Positions 1-7,469 of a stretch of 64,000 bases of DNA are shown in pieces. Both the position numbers and the translations under genes were made by a program. Source of the stretch: Bacteroidaceae bacterium (GTDB lineage Bacteria; Bacteroidota; Bacteroidia; Bacteroidales; Bacteroidaceae); assembly GCA_017451645.1 (NCBI GenBank), contig JAFTNZ010000007.1, positions 48,641-112,640 of the forward strand. The letters are read 5' to 3'. Position 1 is the first letter of the stretch. The number at the start of each line of letters is the position of its first letter. Below the pieces are notes generated by a model, which was not told the DNA's origin, did not search any database, and saw only the letters and a program-made list of their open reading frames with translations.

Positions 1-1070
1 GAGCCGAACATCTCTTCCCCTTCGTCCTGACGGCTGAGGTTGACCGAAGTCTTGATGACATTCTGAGCCTTCTTGCTGGTGGCCAGCGATACGACCATGA
101 TAAGGCCGGCACCTATAAGAAACACTATCGGGGTCTTGGCCGAACTGTTAAGAGAATCCATCAAAAAACCTTCTGCATTGCCCTGACCATTGACAACATA
201 ATCGAGATAAGCATCATATCCGGCCAAAGGTACACCGATGAAGTTCACCAAGTCGTTGCCGGCAAAAGCCATGGCCAAAGCAAAAGTGCCTAACAGTACT
301 ATGATTTTGAAGACATTCACCTTGCACCAATGCAGAATCTGCATCAGTATGGTAAAGCCTATGAAGCAATATCCCACAATCGCCAATGTGTGCTCGTTTA
401 CCCATGCCTTGTTCTCTGAAGTCATGAAAGAAGAGTCCTTCAACCCCTTGATGAGCATAAAATAGATGATGGCCGTAGCTGCTATACCACCAAACAGACC
501 AATGGTCCACTTCAGACGCGGTTTGTAGTTGAAGGTGAAGATGATGCGCGAGAGCCACTGGACCAACGTTCCGAAGAAGAAGGCTATGGCCACACTAAGG
601 AAAATACCGAAAATGACGGAGAGTGCCTTCTCTGTGTTCAACAAATCATCAAAGCCAAGCATACCGGTTTCGTCGGCAGCCAGTTTGAGTATGGCCAAGA
701 CGAATGTACCTCCCAACAGTTCGAACACCATCGACACGGTGGTGGAGGTGGGCATACCCAAGGTGTTGAACACATCGAGCAACACCACATCGGTCACCAT
801 CACAGCCAAAAATATACACATGATGTCATAGAAGTAGAACTGTTCGGGGCGGAAGATACCATGACGGGCAATGTCCATCATGCCGTTGCTCATGGCCGCC
901 CCACAGAACACGCCGATAGCGGCTATGGCAATAATGGTCTTCACTTTGGCGGCTTTGGCACCTACCGCCGAATTCAAGAAATTGACTGCATCGTTGCTTA
1001 CCCCCACGCTGAGGTCGAAGACGGCAAGTACAAACAGAAAAACAATGATTCCAAAATAGACTGTTTCCAT
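1..1070 (-). CDS. PiT-family inorganic phosphate transporter (partial, C-terminus outside window)
   Basis: Reading the minus strand from ATG at 1070 gives an open frame of 356 codons that runs off the window start. The N-terminus has a hydrophobic segment followed by GVSNDAVNFLNSAVGAKAA (residues about 18-36), the Bacteroidetes form of the PiT signature (GANDVANA in other phyla). More membrane segments follow. The visible 3' part encodes a hydrophilic stretch (SVNLSRQDEGEEMFG) like the central cytoplasmic loop of this family, so the C-terminal transmembrane half lies outside. Known role of the family: low-affinity phosphate uptake at the inner membrane driven by a cation gradient. A -7 type box lies about 35 bp upstream. 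The family call is secure; the substrate is inferred from it. Confidence 0.88.
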   Translation of the reverse strand, partial: METVYFGIIVFLFVLAVFDLSVGVSNDAVNFLNSAVGAKAAKVKTIIAIAAIGVFCGAAMSNGMMDIARHGIFRPEQFYFYDIMCIFLAVMVTDVVLLDVFNTLGMPTSTTVSMVFELLGGTFVLAILKLAADETGMLGFDDLLNTEKALSVIFGIFLSVAIAFFFGTLVQWLSRIIFTFNYKPRLKWTIGLFGGIAATAIIYFMLIKGLKDSSFMTSENKAWVNEHTLAIVGYCFIGFTILMQILHWCKVNVFKIIVLLGTFALAMAFAGNDLVNFIGVPLAGYDAYLDYVVNGQGNAEGFLMDSLNSSAKTPIVFLIGAGLIMVVSLATSKKAQNVIKTSVNLSRQDEGEEMFG

Positions 1071-1102
1071 ACGGTTTTTTGGGTTTTACAAAATTTCGTT
1101 TG

Positions 1103-1110
1103 CAAAGATA
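1103..1110 (-). promoter_or_regulatory. -7 promoter box for the PiT transporter
   Basis: On the minus strand this reads TATCTTTG followed by C, matching the Bacteroidetes -7 consensus TAnnTTTG. It lies 33 bp before the PiT start codon. No clear -33 TTTG is present at 19-21 bp. The upstream stretch instead carries a short direct repeat (TTACAAAAAT-like, about 1133-1158). Confidence 0.6.
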
Positions 1111-1213
1111 CGACAGTCCTATTATAGGATTATTACAAAAATGTTACAAAAATATTACAGACAACCTTTTCGCCCAAATTGCCCGTTTTCCCCTACCTGA
1201 AATAAGAAAAAAT

Positions 1214-1246
1214 CCCCTACCTGAACCGAAACTTTTCAGGTAGGGG
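1214..1246 (-). terminator. Intrinsic terminator after the DUF805 gene
   Basis: CCCCTACCTGAA (1214-1225) and TTCAGGTAGGGG (1235-1246) form a perfect 12-bp stem with a 9-nt loop. On the minus strand the stem is followed by ATTTTTTC, so it ends transcription from the DUF805 gene just upstream on that strand. A second copy of the left arm lies at 1190-1201. Confidence 0.8.
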
Positions 1247-1282
1247 AAGATGTATGGGGAATCTTTCTACTCCCTAAGCAGG

Positions 1283-1618
1283 TTATTCAATACCCTTCGG
1301 ATTTGCACCATACTCGTTTGTGCCCGGTGTACTGTCCAAAATATAGAAGTAAATCAAAATGAGGTTTACAACAGGAATCAATACAAGCAAAAACCACCAG
1401 CCACTACGACCGGTATCGTGCAGACGACGGACGCATACAGCAAGGCCAGGCAAGAACAAAGCCAAGCAGATAAGCCAGCCGAGCACCGGAATCCAGCCCA
1501 ACAAGAGGCTGACCAAGAAATTGAACAATGCAAAGAACCAATACTCTGAGCGACGAGCGCGTCCCTCAAAAGTTGCATACTTGCCAAAGCATGCTTTAAC
1601 AGCTTCTAAAAATCCCAT
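1283..1618 (-). CDS. DUF805 family membrane protein
   Basis: A 111-residue protein with the DUF805 (YhaH-like) pattern. The N-terminal GFLEAVKACFGKYATFEGRA motif leads into SEYWFFALFNF and a hydrophobic helix. Then come LPGLAVCVRRLHDTGRSGWW, a second hydrophobic block, and a polar tail ending TNEYGANPKG. About three to four membrane segments are visible. Members of this family are small inner-membrane proteins of unknown biochemical role. The gene stands alone, with its own -7 box upstream and a strong terminator downstream. The length is typical for the family. Confidence 0.88.
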   Translation of the reverse strand: MGFLEAVKACFGKYATFEGRARRSEYWFFALFNFLVSLLLGWIPVLGWLICLALFLPGLAVCVRRLHDTGRSGWWFLLVLIPVVNLILIYFYILDSTPGTNEYGANPKGIE

Positions 1619-1658
1619 AATTCGAATCGTATTTAGTTAAAAATTCATTTAATCGGTA

Positions 1659-1692
1659 CAAAAATATAAAGAACGAACCATTTCTTTGCAAA
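1659..1692 (-). promoter_or_regulatory. Promoter of the DUF805 gene
   Basis: On the minus strand TTTG (1692-1689) is followed after 22 bp by TATTTTTG (1666-1659), a match to the Bacteroidetes -33/-7 pattern with slightly long spacing. It lies about 40 bp upstream of the DUF805 start and is divergent from the promoter of the DUF2752 gene. Confidence 0.5.
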
Positions 1693-1736
1693 CTGGCTGT
1701 TAAATTTACTTAACCATAACGAATTATCAACGAACT

Positions 1737-1769
1737 TTCGAAGGAAACTTTTGGAAAGCACTACCTTTG
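1737..1769 (+). promoter_or_regulatory. Promoter of the DUF2752 gene
   Basis: TACCTTTG (1762-1769) followed by C is a perfect -7 box. TTCG at 1737-1740, 21 bp upstream, could serve as a weak -33 element. The box is 30 bp before the GTG start at 1800. Confidence 0.6.
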
Positions 1770-1799
1770 CACCACATTTAAACAGCAATAATCCATCAC

Positions 1800-2165
1800 G
1801 TGCGCACGCGAACATTATATATTATGTTGACCGCTTCAGTTATCACAGTTCTGGCCCTCCCACTCGACGAGCGGTGGCTGCTTCCTTGTCCGCTCCATCG
1901 GCTGACAGGATGGCAATGTCCGCTGTGTGGCGGCCAACGCCTGATACGCAGCCTCTTGCATGGCGATGTCGTATCTGCCTGGCACTACAATCCGGCATTG
2001 ATGTGTGCCCTTCCGTTGCTCATCCTTTTGGGGGGGCGGTTGCTCTTTCCCGAGTTTGCAGCCAAACATCCACGGTGGACACTTGCCTGCATGTTCACCG
2101 GACGTGCCCTTCCGGTTTACCTCATTTTGGCTGTCATTTGGGGGATTGTGCGAAACATCCGGTAA
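1800..2165 (+). CDS. DUF2752 family membrane protein
   Basis: A 121-residue protein with the DUF2752 signature: a hydrophobic N-terminus, then CPLHRLTGWQCPLCGGQR (residues about 30-47), then SLLHGDVVSAWHYNP and two further hydrophobic segments. The paired Cys residues in CPL...CPLCGG are the hallmark of the family, whose function is unknown. The start used is GTG at 1800, because it lies 30 bp after a -7 box and keeps basic residues before the first helix; ATG at 1824 is an alternative. The next membrane-protein gene follows after 90 bp, and in other Bacteroidales such small membrane-protein genes tend to cluster. Confidence 0.85.
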   Translation: MRTRTLYIMLTASVITVLALPLDERWLLPCPLHRLTGWQCPLCGGQRLIRSLLHGDVVSAWHYNPALMCALPLLILLGGRLLFPEFAAKHPRWTLACMFTGRALPVYLILAVIWGIVRNIR

Positions 2166-2255
2166 AAAAAAATTCCCTCATCCTTCTCTATTTTATAAAA
2201 TAATCTTAATTTTGCCGATTGAAACAATATTACTACAACTAAAGAAGAAAACATT

Positions 2256-3047
2256 ATGGAAACAAACACAAGCGTCAATTACCGCGATTTCAACATCAGC
2301 GATATCGTATCACAAGCCTGGGAACTCACCAAGAAGCATTTCCCCATCTTCTTGCTTGGCATCATCCTGTTAAATACCATCAGCTACCTGCCGAACATGG
2401 CAAGCGATACGATGTATCTCAACTCCATACTTGAAAATGGTACAATCATGACTCAGGAGGAAGTCATCGAATCACTCAGTCCTGCCGAGTTGATTGGAAT
2501 GTTGGGAGGCATTCTGTTGCTGTCCATCGTCGCAGCATTGCTCTACTGCTACGTATTCATCGCATACAACCGTATGCTCTACCGCACCGTTCATGGCGAG
2601 AAGCCCGACCTTACCGCAGCCTTGAAGGGTGCATACAAAGGCTACTGGCCTTACGTCGGCACCTACCTGTTGGTGGAAACCATTGTGATTATAGGTGTTT
2701 GCTGCTGCATCATACCCGGTATTTACCTGAGCGTACGCTTGATGTTTGCCCCCTACATCAAGTCCGTACACCCCGAGAAGAGCCTCAGCGAATGCTTCTC
2801 GCAATCGTGGGAAATGACTAAAGACCACTTTTGGGATCTCTTCCTGTTGGGCATTGTGGCCGTGCTCATCCTGTTCGTTGGCTTCCTCCTCTGCTGTGTG
2901 GGTATCCTCTTCACCATGGTCATCTACTACTTCATCTTCGGTGTCGCTTATGAGCAGTTGGCTCCATCCATGCCCGAAGAGGCTGTAGCTGAAGGAACCA
3001 CCACTCCTGCCACAGGAGAAGAGACGGTGATTGTTACAGAATCGTAA
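2256..3047 (+). CDS. Polytopic membrane protein, DUF975/YciC-like
   Basis: A 263-residue protein with a short polar N-terminus (NISDIVSQAWELTKKHFPIF), about six hydrophobic segments and an acidic, Thr-rich C-terminal tail (from about residue 240). The repeated pattern of an amphipathic helix followed by a membrane helix (QAWELTKKHFPIFLLG; QSWEMTKDHFWDLFLLG) is typical of DUF975-like bacterial membrane proteins, which have no established activity. The internal similarity of these two segments suggests an ancient duplication. The gene probably shares a transcript with the DUF2752 gene. A strong hairpin with a T-run follows. The family assignment is tentative. Confidence 0.65.
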   Translation: METNTSVNYRDFNISDIVSQAWELTKKHFPIFLLGIILLNTISYLPNMASDTMYLNSILENGTIMTQEEVIESLSPAELIGMLGGILLLSIVAALLYCYVFIAYNRMLYRTVHGEKPDLTAALKGAYKGYWPYVGTYLLVETIVIIGVCCCIIPGIYLSVRLMFAPYIKSVHPEKSLSECFSQSWEMTKDHFWDLFLLGIVAVLILFVGFLLCCVGILFTMVIYYFIFGVAYEQLAPSMPEEAVAEGTTTPATGEETVIVTES

Positions 3048-3101
3048 TGTCCAAAGCATAGATGTGACTCCCGGACACTTGTCGCACACATCCGGTGAAC
3101 A

Positions 3102-3156
3102 GCCCGGTTATGAATTTCCGTTTTTCACCGGAGCATTCATAACCGGACTGGCTTTT
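3102..3156 (+). terminator. Intrinsic terminator after the DUF975-like gene
   Basis: CCGGTTATGAAT (3104-3115) pairs with ATTCATAACCGG (3135-3146), 12 perfect base pairs. The outer AGCC/GGCT can extend the stem with a bulge. A run of five T follows at 3153-3157. Confidence 0.75.
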
Positions 3157-3201
3157 TCAGGTTGTCACTACAATAAAAACGGCTCTTGAAAGTTATATAA
3201 A

Positions 3202-3274
3202 GGGAGGTTCTATAAATCAGCTTGCAAGGATTTCCAACCTGAACAGACGAAGGAACTAATTTATAGTACCTCCC
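3202..3274 (+). repeat. Long inverted repeat in the leader of the PorE-like gene
   Basis: GGGAGGTTCTATAAAT (3202-3217) is matched at 15 of 16 positions by the complement of ATTTATAGTACCTCCC (3259-3274), enclosing 41 nt. The right arm ends 13 nt before the ATG at 3288, so in mRNA the stem would lie next to the ribosome-binding region (GAAGG at 3276-3280). No T-run follows, so this is not a simple terminator. It is a candidate regulatory RNA structure or a protein-binding dyad. Confidence 0.6.
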
Positions 3275-3287
3275 TGAAGGTATAACG

Positions 3288-5282
3288 ATGAAAAGAAAAA
3301 AGTTCATATCCCGACTGTCTGCATTCGTACTGACGACCGTGTTGCTATGCTGTTCGTGCGGTGCGGAGAAGGCTCTGCGCAAAGCAGAGCAGCATGAGGC
3401 TTTGGGCGAATATTCCGAAGCGGCCAAATACTACAAGAAAGCCTATTCGAAGACAGCTGTCAAACAACGGGACAAGCGGGGAGAACGGGCCTTCAAGATG
3501 GCCGAATGCTACCGCCGGATAAACAATGCTACACGGGCCGTGGGAGGATACAAGAATGCTGCACGTTACCACTATCCGGACAGCATTGTGTTTCTTCACC
3601 TGGCCGATATGCAACGCATGACCGGCGACTACAAGAGTGCATTGAAGAACTACGAGGTGTATCACACCTACAAGCCCGAAGACATCCGCGCCATCAACGG
3701 TATGCAATCCTGCAAGGATGCACCTGTATGGAAAAAACACCCCAACCGATACATTGTCAAGAAGTTCGACCTGTTCAATTCAAGAAGGGCCGAATATGCC
3801 CCCATGTATGCAGGGGAAGACACCGAACAGATTTATTTCACCTCCACACGTGAAGATGCACAGGGTGAAGACCTCAGCGGCATTACCGGCATGAAGGCAC
3901 CCGACATCTTCATTTCCAGAAAGAATGAAAAGGGGAAATGGCAAAAGCCCGAACCCATCGAATCGGAAGTCAACAGCGACTTTGAAGACGGAGCCTGCTG
4001 CTTTACTCCGGATGGAAAGACCATGTATTTCACCCGCTGCCAGATGGACAGCGACTATCCGCGCTATGCTGAAATTTTCAAATCCACCCGAAGCGACGCT
4101 TCGTGGAGCGCTCCACAAAAGTGCGAGATAGTGAAAGACACCCTCTCTTCATTGGCACATCCGGCAGTTTCTCCCGATGGAGAATGGCTCTACTTTACCT
4201 CCGATATGCCCGGAGGAATGGGAGGAAAGGACATCTGGCGGGTACGATTCACGGCTGACGGATTCGGAGGAGTGGAGAATTTGGGCAACCGGATCAACAC
4301 TCCCGGCGATGAGATGTTCCCCTCTTTCCGACCGAACGGTGAACTTTATTTTTCATCCAACGGTCATCCCGGTATGGGAGGACTCGACCTCTTCAAAGCC
4401 ATTTGGGATGAAGAGAGAGAACAATGGGACATCACCAACCTGCAAGCCCCCATGAATTCACAGGCTGACGACTTCGGCATGACCTTCGAAGGACCATACA
4501 ACCGGGGATTCTTCACCTCCAACCGTGGCGATGCACGCGGTTGGGATCATCTCTTCACTTTTGAATTGCCCGAAGTGATCAAGACCATCACCGGATGGGT
4601 CTATGAAAAAGAGGGATACGAGCTGCCGGAAGCCCTCGTCCACTTGGTGGGCAACGACGGCACCAACAAGAAACTCAGCGTCAAGATGGACGGTTCGTTC
4701 ACCGAACGGGTCAATCCGGAAGTGCACTACGTCCTGCTGGGCACCTGCAAAGGATTCCTCAACTACAAGCAGGAGGTGCAGATAGACAGCACCAACGAGT
4801 CGCGCGACTACGTCCTGCAATTCCCCCTGTCATCCATGACACACCCCGTGTTGTTGGAAAACATCTTCTACGAATTCGACAAGGCCACCCTGACAGAAGC
4901 CTCTGCCGCCTCACTCGACTCACTGGTTGTCCTCCTGAACGACAATCCCAACGTGACGATTGAACTGAGCGCCCATTGCGACTACAAAGGCAGCGATGCC
5001 TACAACCTCCGCCTTTCGCAGAAACGGGCAGAAACCGTTGTCAACTATCTGATTGCAGGTGGCATTTCTCCTGATCGTCTGGTAGCTAAAGGATATGGTG
5101 AATCCAGTCCCAAAGTACTCAGGAAAAAGCTGGCAACCCAATTGGGATTCCTGAAAGAGGGAGACACGCTCACCGAAGAATTTATCCTCACCCTCAGCGA
5201 AGAGGAACAGGAAATCTGCAACGGACTCAACCGGCGGACAGAATTCAAAGTCTTGCGCACGACTTATGGTCTCTATGAATAG
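3288..5282 (+). CDS. PorE-like OmpA-family lipoprotein (TPR, PD40 propeller, OmpA)
   Basis: A 664-residue lipoprotein. The signal peptide ends at LLCCSCG. TPR-like helices follow (about 25-150; ALGEYSEAAKYYKKAY). Next is a WD40-like PD40 beta-propeller (about 155-430; repeats such as SPDGEWLYFTSDMPGGMGGKD), then a short carboxypeptidase-regulatory-like beta domain (about 435-510). The C-terminal OmpA peptidoglycan-binding domain (about 525-660) has IFYEFDKATL, SAHCDYKGSDAYNLRLSQKRA and NRRTEF. This order matches PorE, the peptidoglycan-anchored component linked to the type IX secretion system in Porphyromonas gingivalis. Similar OmpA lipoproteins occur in species without that system, so a secretion role is inference. 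The gene appears to be single, with a hairpin leader. Confidence 0.85.
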   Translation: MKRKKFISRLSAFVLTTVLLCCSCGAEKALRKAEQHEALGEYSEAAKYYKKAYSKTAVKQRDKRGERAFKMAECYRRINNATRAVGGYKNAARYHYPDSIVFLHLADMQRMTGDYKSALKNYEVYHTYKPEDIRAINGMQSCKDAPVWKKHPNRYIVKKFDLFNSRRAEYAPMYAGEDTEQIYFTSTREDAQGEDLSGITGMKAPDIFISRKNEKGKWQKPEPIESEVNSDFEDGACCFTPDGKTMYFTRCQMDSDYPRYAEIFKSTRSDASWSAPQKCEIVKDTLSSLAHPAVSPDGEWLYFTSDMPGGMGGKDIWRVRFTADGFGGVENLGNRINTPGDEMFPSFRPNGELYFSSNGHPGMGGLDLFKAIWDEEREQWDITNLQAPMNSQADDFGMTFEGPYNRGFFTSNRGDARGWDHLFTFELPEVIKTITGWVYEKEGYELPEALVHLVGNDGTNKKLSVKMDGSFTERVNPEVHYVLLGTCKGFLNYKQEVQIDSTNESRDYVLQFPLSSMTHPVLLENIFYEFDKATLTEASAASLDSLVVLLNDNPNVTIELSAHCDYKGSDAYNLRLSQKRAETVVNYLIAGGISPDRLVAKGYGESSPKVLRKKLATQLGFLKEGDTLTEEFILTLSEEEQEICNGLNRRTEFKVLRTTYGLYE

Positions 5283-5407
5283 TTGTCGTTAGTTAAATAA
5301 GGAATCAAAGAGGTAGAAAAAGTTATTTTTTTGCGAAATAGCGGACAAACATTGCAGACATATGCCAAATTTTCCTTTACTTTGCAAGCGAATTCAGGAA
5401 GAATCAG

Positions 5408-6148
5408 GTGAATCTGGTAATTGACATAGGCAACACAACCGCCAAAATAGCGGTATTCGACGGAGAGGAACTGACCGAAATCCACTACGGTTCAAACCGT
5501 TCGTTGGCCTGTCTGCCCACACTTGCCGGAAGCTTTCCGATAAAGCGGGGCATTCTCTCTTCCGTTGTGACAATCACTGAGGAGATGCGCTCGCAGATAG
5601 CAGCATCGGGCATCCCCATGATGTGGCTCACACCGGAGACTTCCCTGCCTGTTGCCAACCTGTATCAGACACCACAGACCTTGGGCCCCGACCGCTTGGC
5701 AGCCGTTGTAGCTGCCAACTATATGCAGCCGGGGAAAAATTGTCTGGTCATTGATGCCGGCACCTGCATCACTTATGATTTCATCGATGCCGCAGGCAAC
5801 TACCGGGGAGGGAACATCTCACCAGGGATGCAGATGCGGCTGAAAGCACTGAATGAGTTCACAGACAAATTGCCTCTCGTCGCTCACGAAGGAGACTGCC
5901 CGTTGTGGGGAGTATCGACAGAGACTGCCATCCGGGCTGGTGTCAGACAGGGAATAGGTCTGGAAATCGAAGGATACATCCGGAGGGAAAAGGAAAAAGA
6001 CCCGCACCTTCTGGTCTTTCTGACTGGGGGAGACGGTTTCTCTTTGGCCGGCCCGATAAAAGAGACGATCTTTGCGGACAAGATGTTAGTGCTCAAAGGA
6101 CTGAACAGAATATTGAACTATAATATAATAAATGATACATTATCGTAA
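5408..6148 (+). CDS. coaX: Type III pantothenate kinase
   Basis: A 246-residue protein with type III pantothenate kinase motifs: N-terminal VIDIGNTTAK phosphate loop, TLGPDRLAAVVAA in the middle, and CLVIDAGTCITYDFID (about residues 113-128). It phosphorylates pantothenate, the first step of coenzyme A synthesis, in the cytoplasm. The start is GTG at 5408, because the ASKHA phosphate loop begins three residues later and no ATG precedes it. The stop codon overlaps the start of the next gene by 17 bp, so the two are translationally linked. It heads a conserved Bacteroidetes envelope operon. Confidence 0.95.
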   Translation: MNLVIDIGNTTAKIAVFDGEELTEIHYGSNRSLACLPTLAGSFPIKRGILSSVVTITEEMRSQIAASGIPMMWLTPETSLPVANLYQTPQTLGPDRLAAVVAANYMQPGKNCLVIDAGTCITYDFIDAAGNYRGGNISPGMQMRLKALNEFTDKLPLVAHEGDCPLWGVSTETAIRAGVRQGIGLEIEGYIRREKEKDPHLLVFLTGGDGFSLAGPIKETIFADKMLVLKGLNRILNYNIINDTLS

Positions 6149-7424
6149 AACACTTGCAGCAATCCTCTTCGTCTTCATCGCATCATCTTGCGCATGGGGA
6201 CAAAACGGTGCCAATTCCCCATTCACCCGCTATGGATTCGGCCAGCTGGCCGACCAGAGTCTGGGAGGCAACAAAGCCATGGGAGGTATCGGTATCGGAC
6301 TGCGCGACGGTGCACAAATCAACGTCAGCAATCCGGCATCCTATACTGCCGTAGATTCACTGACCTTCTTGTTCGAAGTGGGATTCACCATGCAGAATGC
6401 CAACCTCAGCGATGGAACGACCAAGATGAATGCCAAAAATTCCAGTTTCGACTACATGGCCATGCAGTTCCGGCTGTTCAACAAGATGGGCATGTCACTC
6501 GGATTCCTGCCCTACTCCAATGTAGGATACAGTTTCAGCACAACGGAGGAGCATCCTGCACAGAGCATCTGGGACGACCCTATGACCACTACACGCAGCT
6601 ATTCCGGCGACGGCGGACTGCATCAGGCCTTCATCGGTGTAGGATACAAATTGTTCCCCGACCTTTCCATCGGTGTGAATGCCTCATACCTGTTCGGAAA
6701 CTTCACACACCAGGTGGCCGCCAACTTCAGCGATGCCAACATCTACCCCCTGAAACGGACTTATTATGCGGAAATCAGCGATATCAAGCTGGACTTCGGT
6801 GCACAATACACCCTTCCCCTGAGCAAGAAGGAGAAGCTGACGATAGGTGCCACCTACTCCCTTGGCAAAGACCTGAATGCCATCAATGCTTACATCTCTG
6901 AGCAGAAGTTGAGCGGGAGCAGCATCCTCACCGACAGCGTGCGCCACATCAGCAAGGCCTTCCAGTTGCCTCACACCTTCGGCGTAGGCGCCACCTACAA
7001 TTATGACAGCAAGCTCACAGCCGGAGCCGAGTTCCTGCTGCAGAAGTTCGGAGACATCCGCTTTTTCGGTAAGGAGGGGCAGTTAGCCGACCGGATGAAG
7101 TGTGCCGTCGGTGTGCAATACCTGCCCAACCCCATAGGCCGTAACTTCTTCGAACGGGTCAGATACCGTGCCGGAGCCTATTATTCCAAACCTTATGTGA
7201 AGGTCAACGGACAGGAAGCCGCTCACGAATATGGCATCAGTGCAGGTGTGGCCGTGCCCATCACATCACAGTGGGGATGGTTGCAGTCGTCCATCCTCAA
7301 CATCAGCGGAGAATGGGTCAAGATTGACCCGAAGACAGACGGCGTGCTGACAGAGAACTACCTCCGGCTGAGCATCGGACTCACCTTCAACGAATGCTGG
7401 TTCAGAAAACTGAAAGTAAGATAA
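6132..7424 (+). CDS. Outer-membrane beta-barrel protein
   Basis: A 430-residue protein with a signal peptide (cleavage near SCAWGQ). The remainder is alternating amphipathic strands with a glycine-rich opening (FTRYGFGQLADQSLGGNKAMGGIGIGL), as in FadL/OMPP1-like barrels of Bacteroidetes. It ends in aromatic/polar beta-strands (LRLSIGLTFNECWFRKLKVR). It overlaps coaX by 17 bp and is followed by a TPR protein after 45 bp. This gene order is conserved in Bacteroidales, but I know of no function. The operon context (LptC, PpiD) suggests outer-membrane maintenance; that is inference. Confidence 0.75.
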   Translation: MIHYRKTLAAILFVFIASSCAWGQNGANSPFTRYGFGQLADQSLGGNKAMGGIGIGLRDGAQINVSNPASYTAVDSLTFLFEVGFTMQNANLSDGTTKMNAKNSSFDYMAMQFRLFNKMGMSLGFLPYSNVGYSFSTTEEHPAQSIWDDPMTTTRSYSGDGGLHQAFIGVGYKLFPDLSIGVNASYLFGNFTHQVAANFSDANIYPLKRTYYAEISDIKLDFGAQYTLPLSKKEKLTIGATYSLGKDLNAINAYISEQKLSGSSILTDSVRHISKAFQLPHTFGVGATYNYDSKLTAGAEFLLQKFGDIRFFGKEGQLADRMKCAVGVQYLPNPIGRNFFERVRYRAGAYYSKPYVKVNGQEAAHEYGISAGVAVPITSQWGWLQSSILNISGEWVKIDPKTDGVLTENYLRLSIGLTFNECWFRKLKVR

Positions 7425-7469
7425 TCGAATTCATAACATAACAATAAAACAAGAAGCAACAGATTTATC

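Noticed and set aside
1751-2203. 150-codon frame overlapping the DUF2752 gene
   Set aside because: Another frame of the same strand; the DUF2752 frame carries the family motif and follows the promoter with a sensible start.
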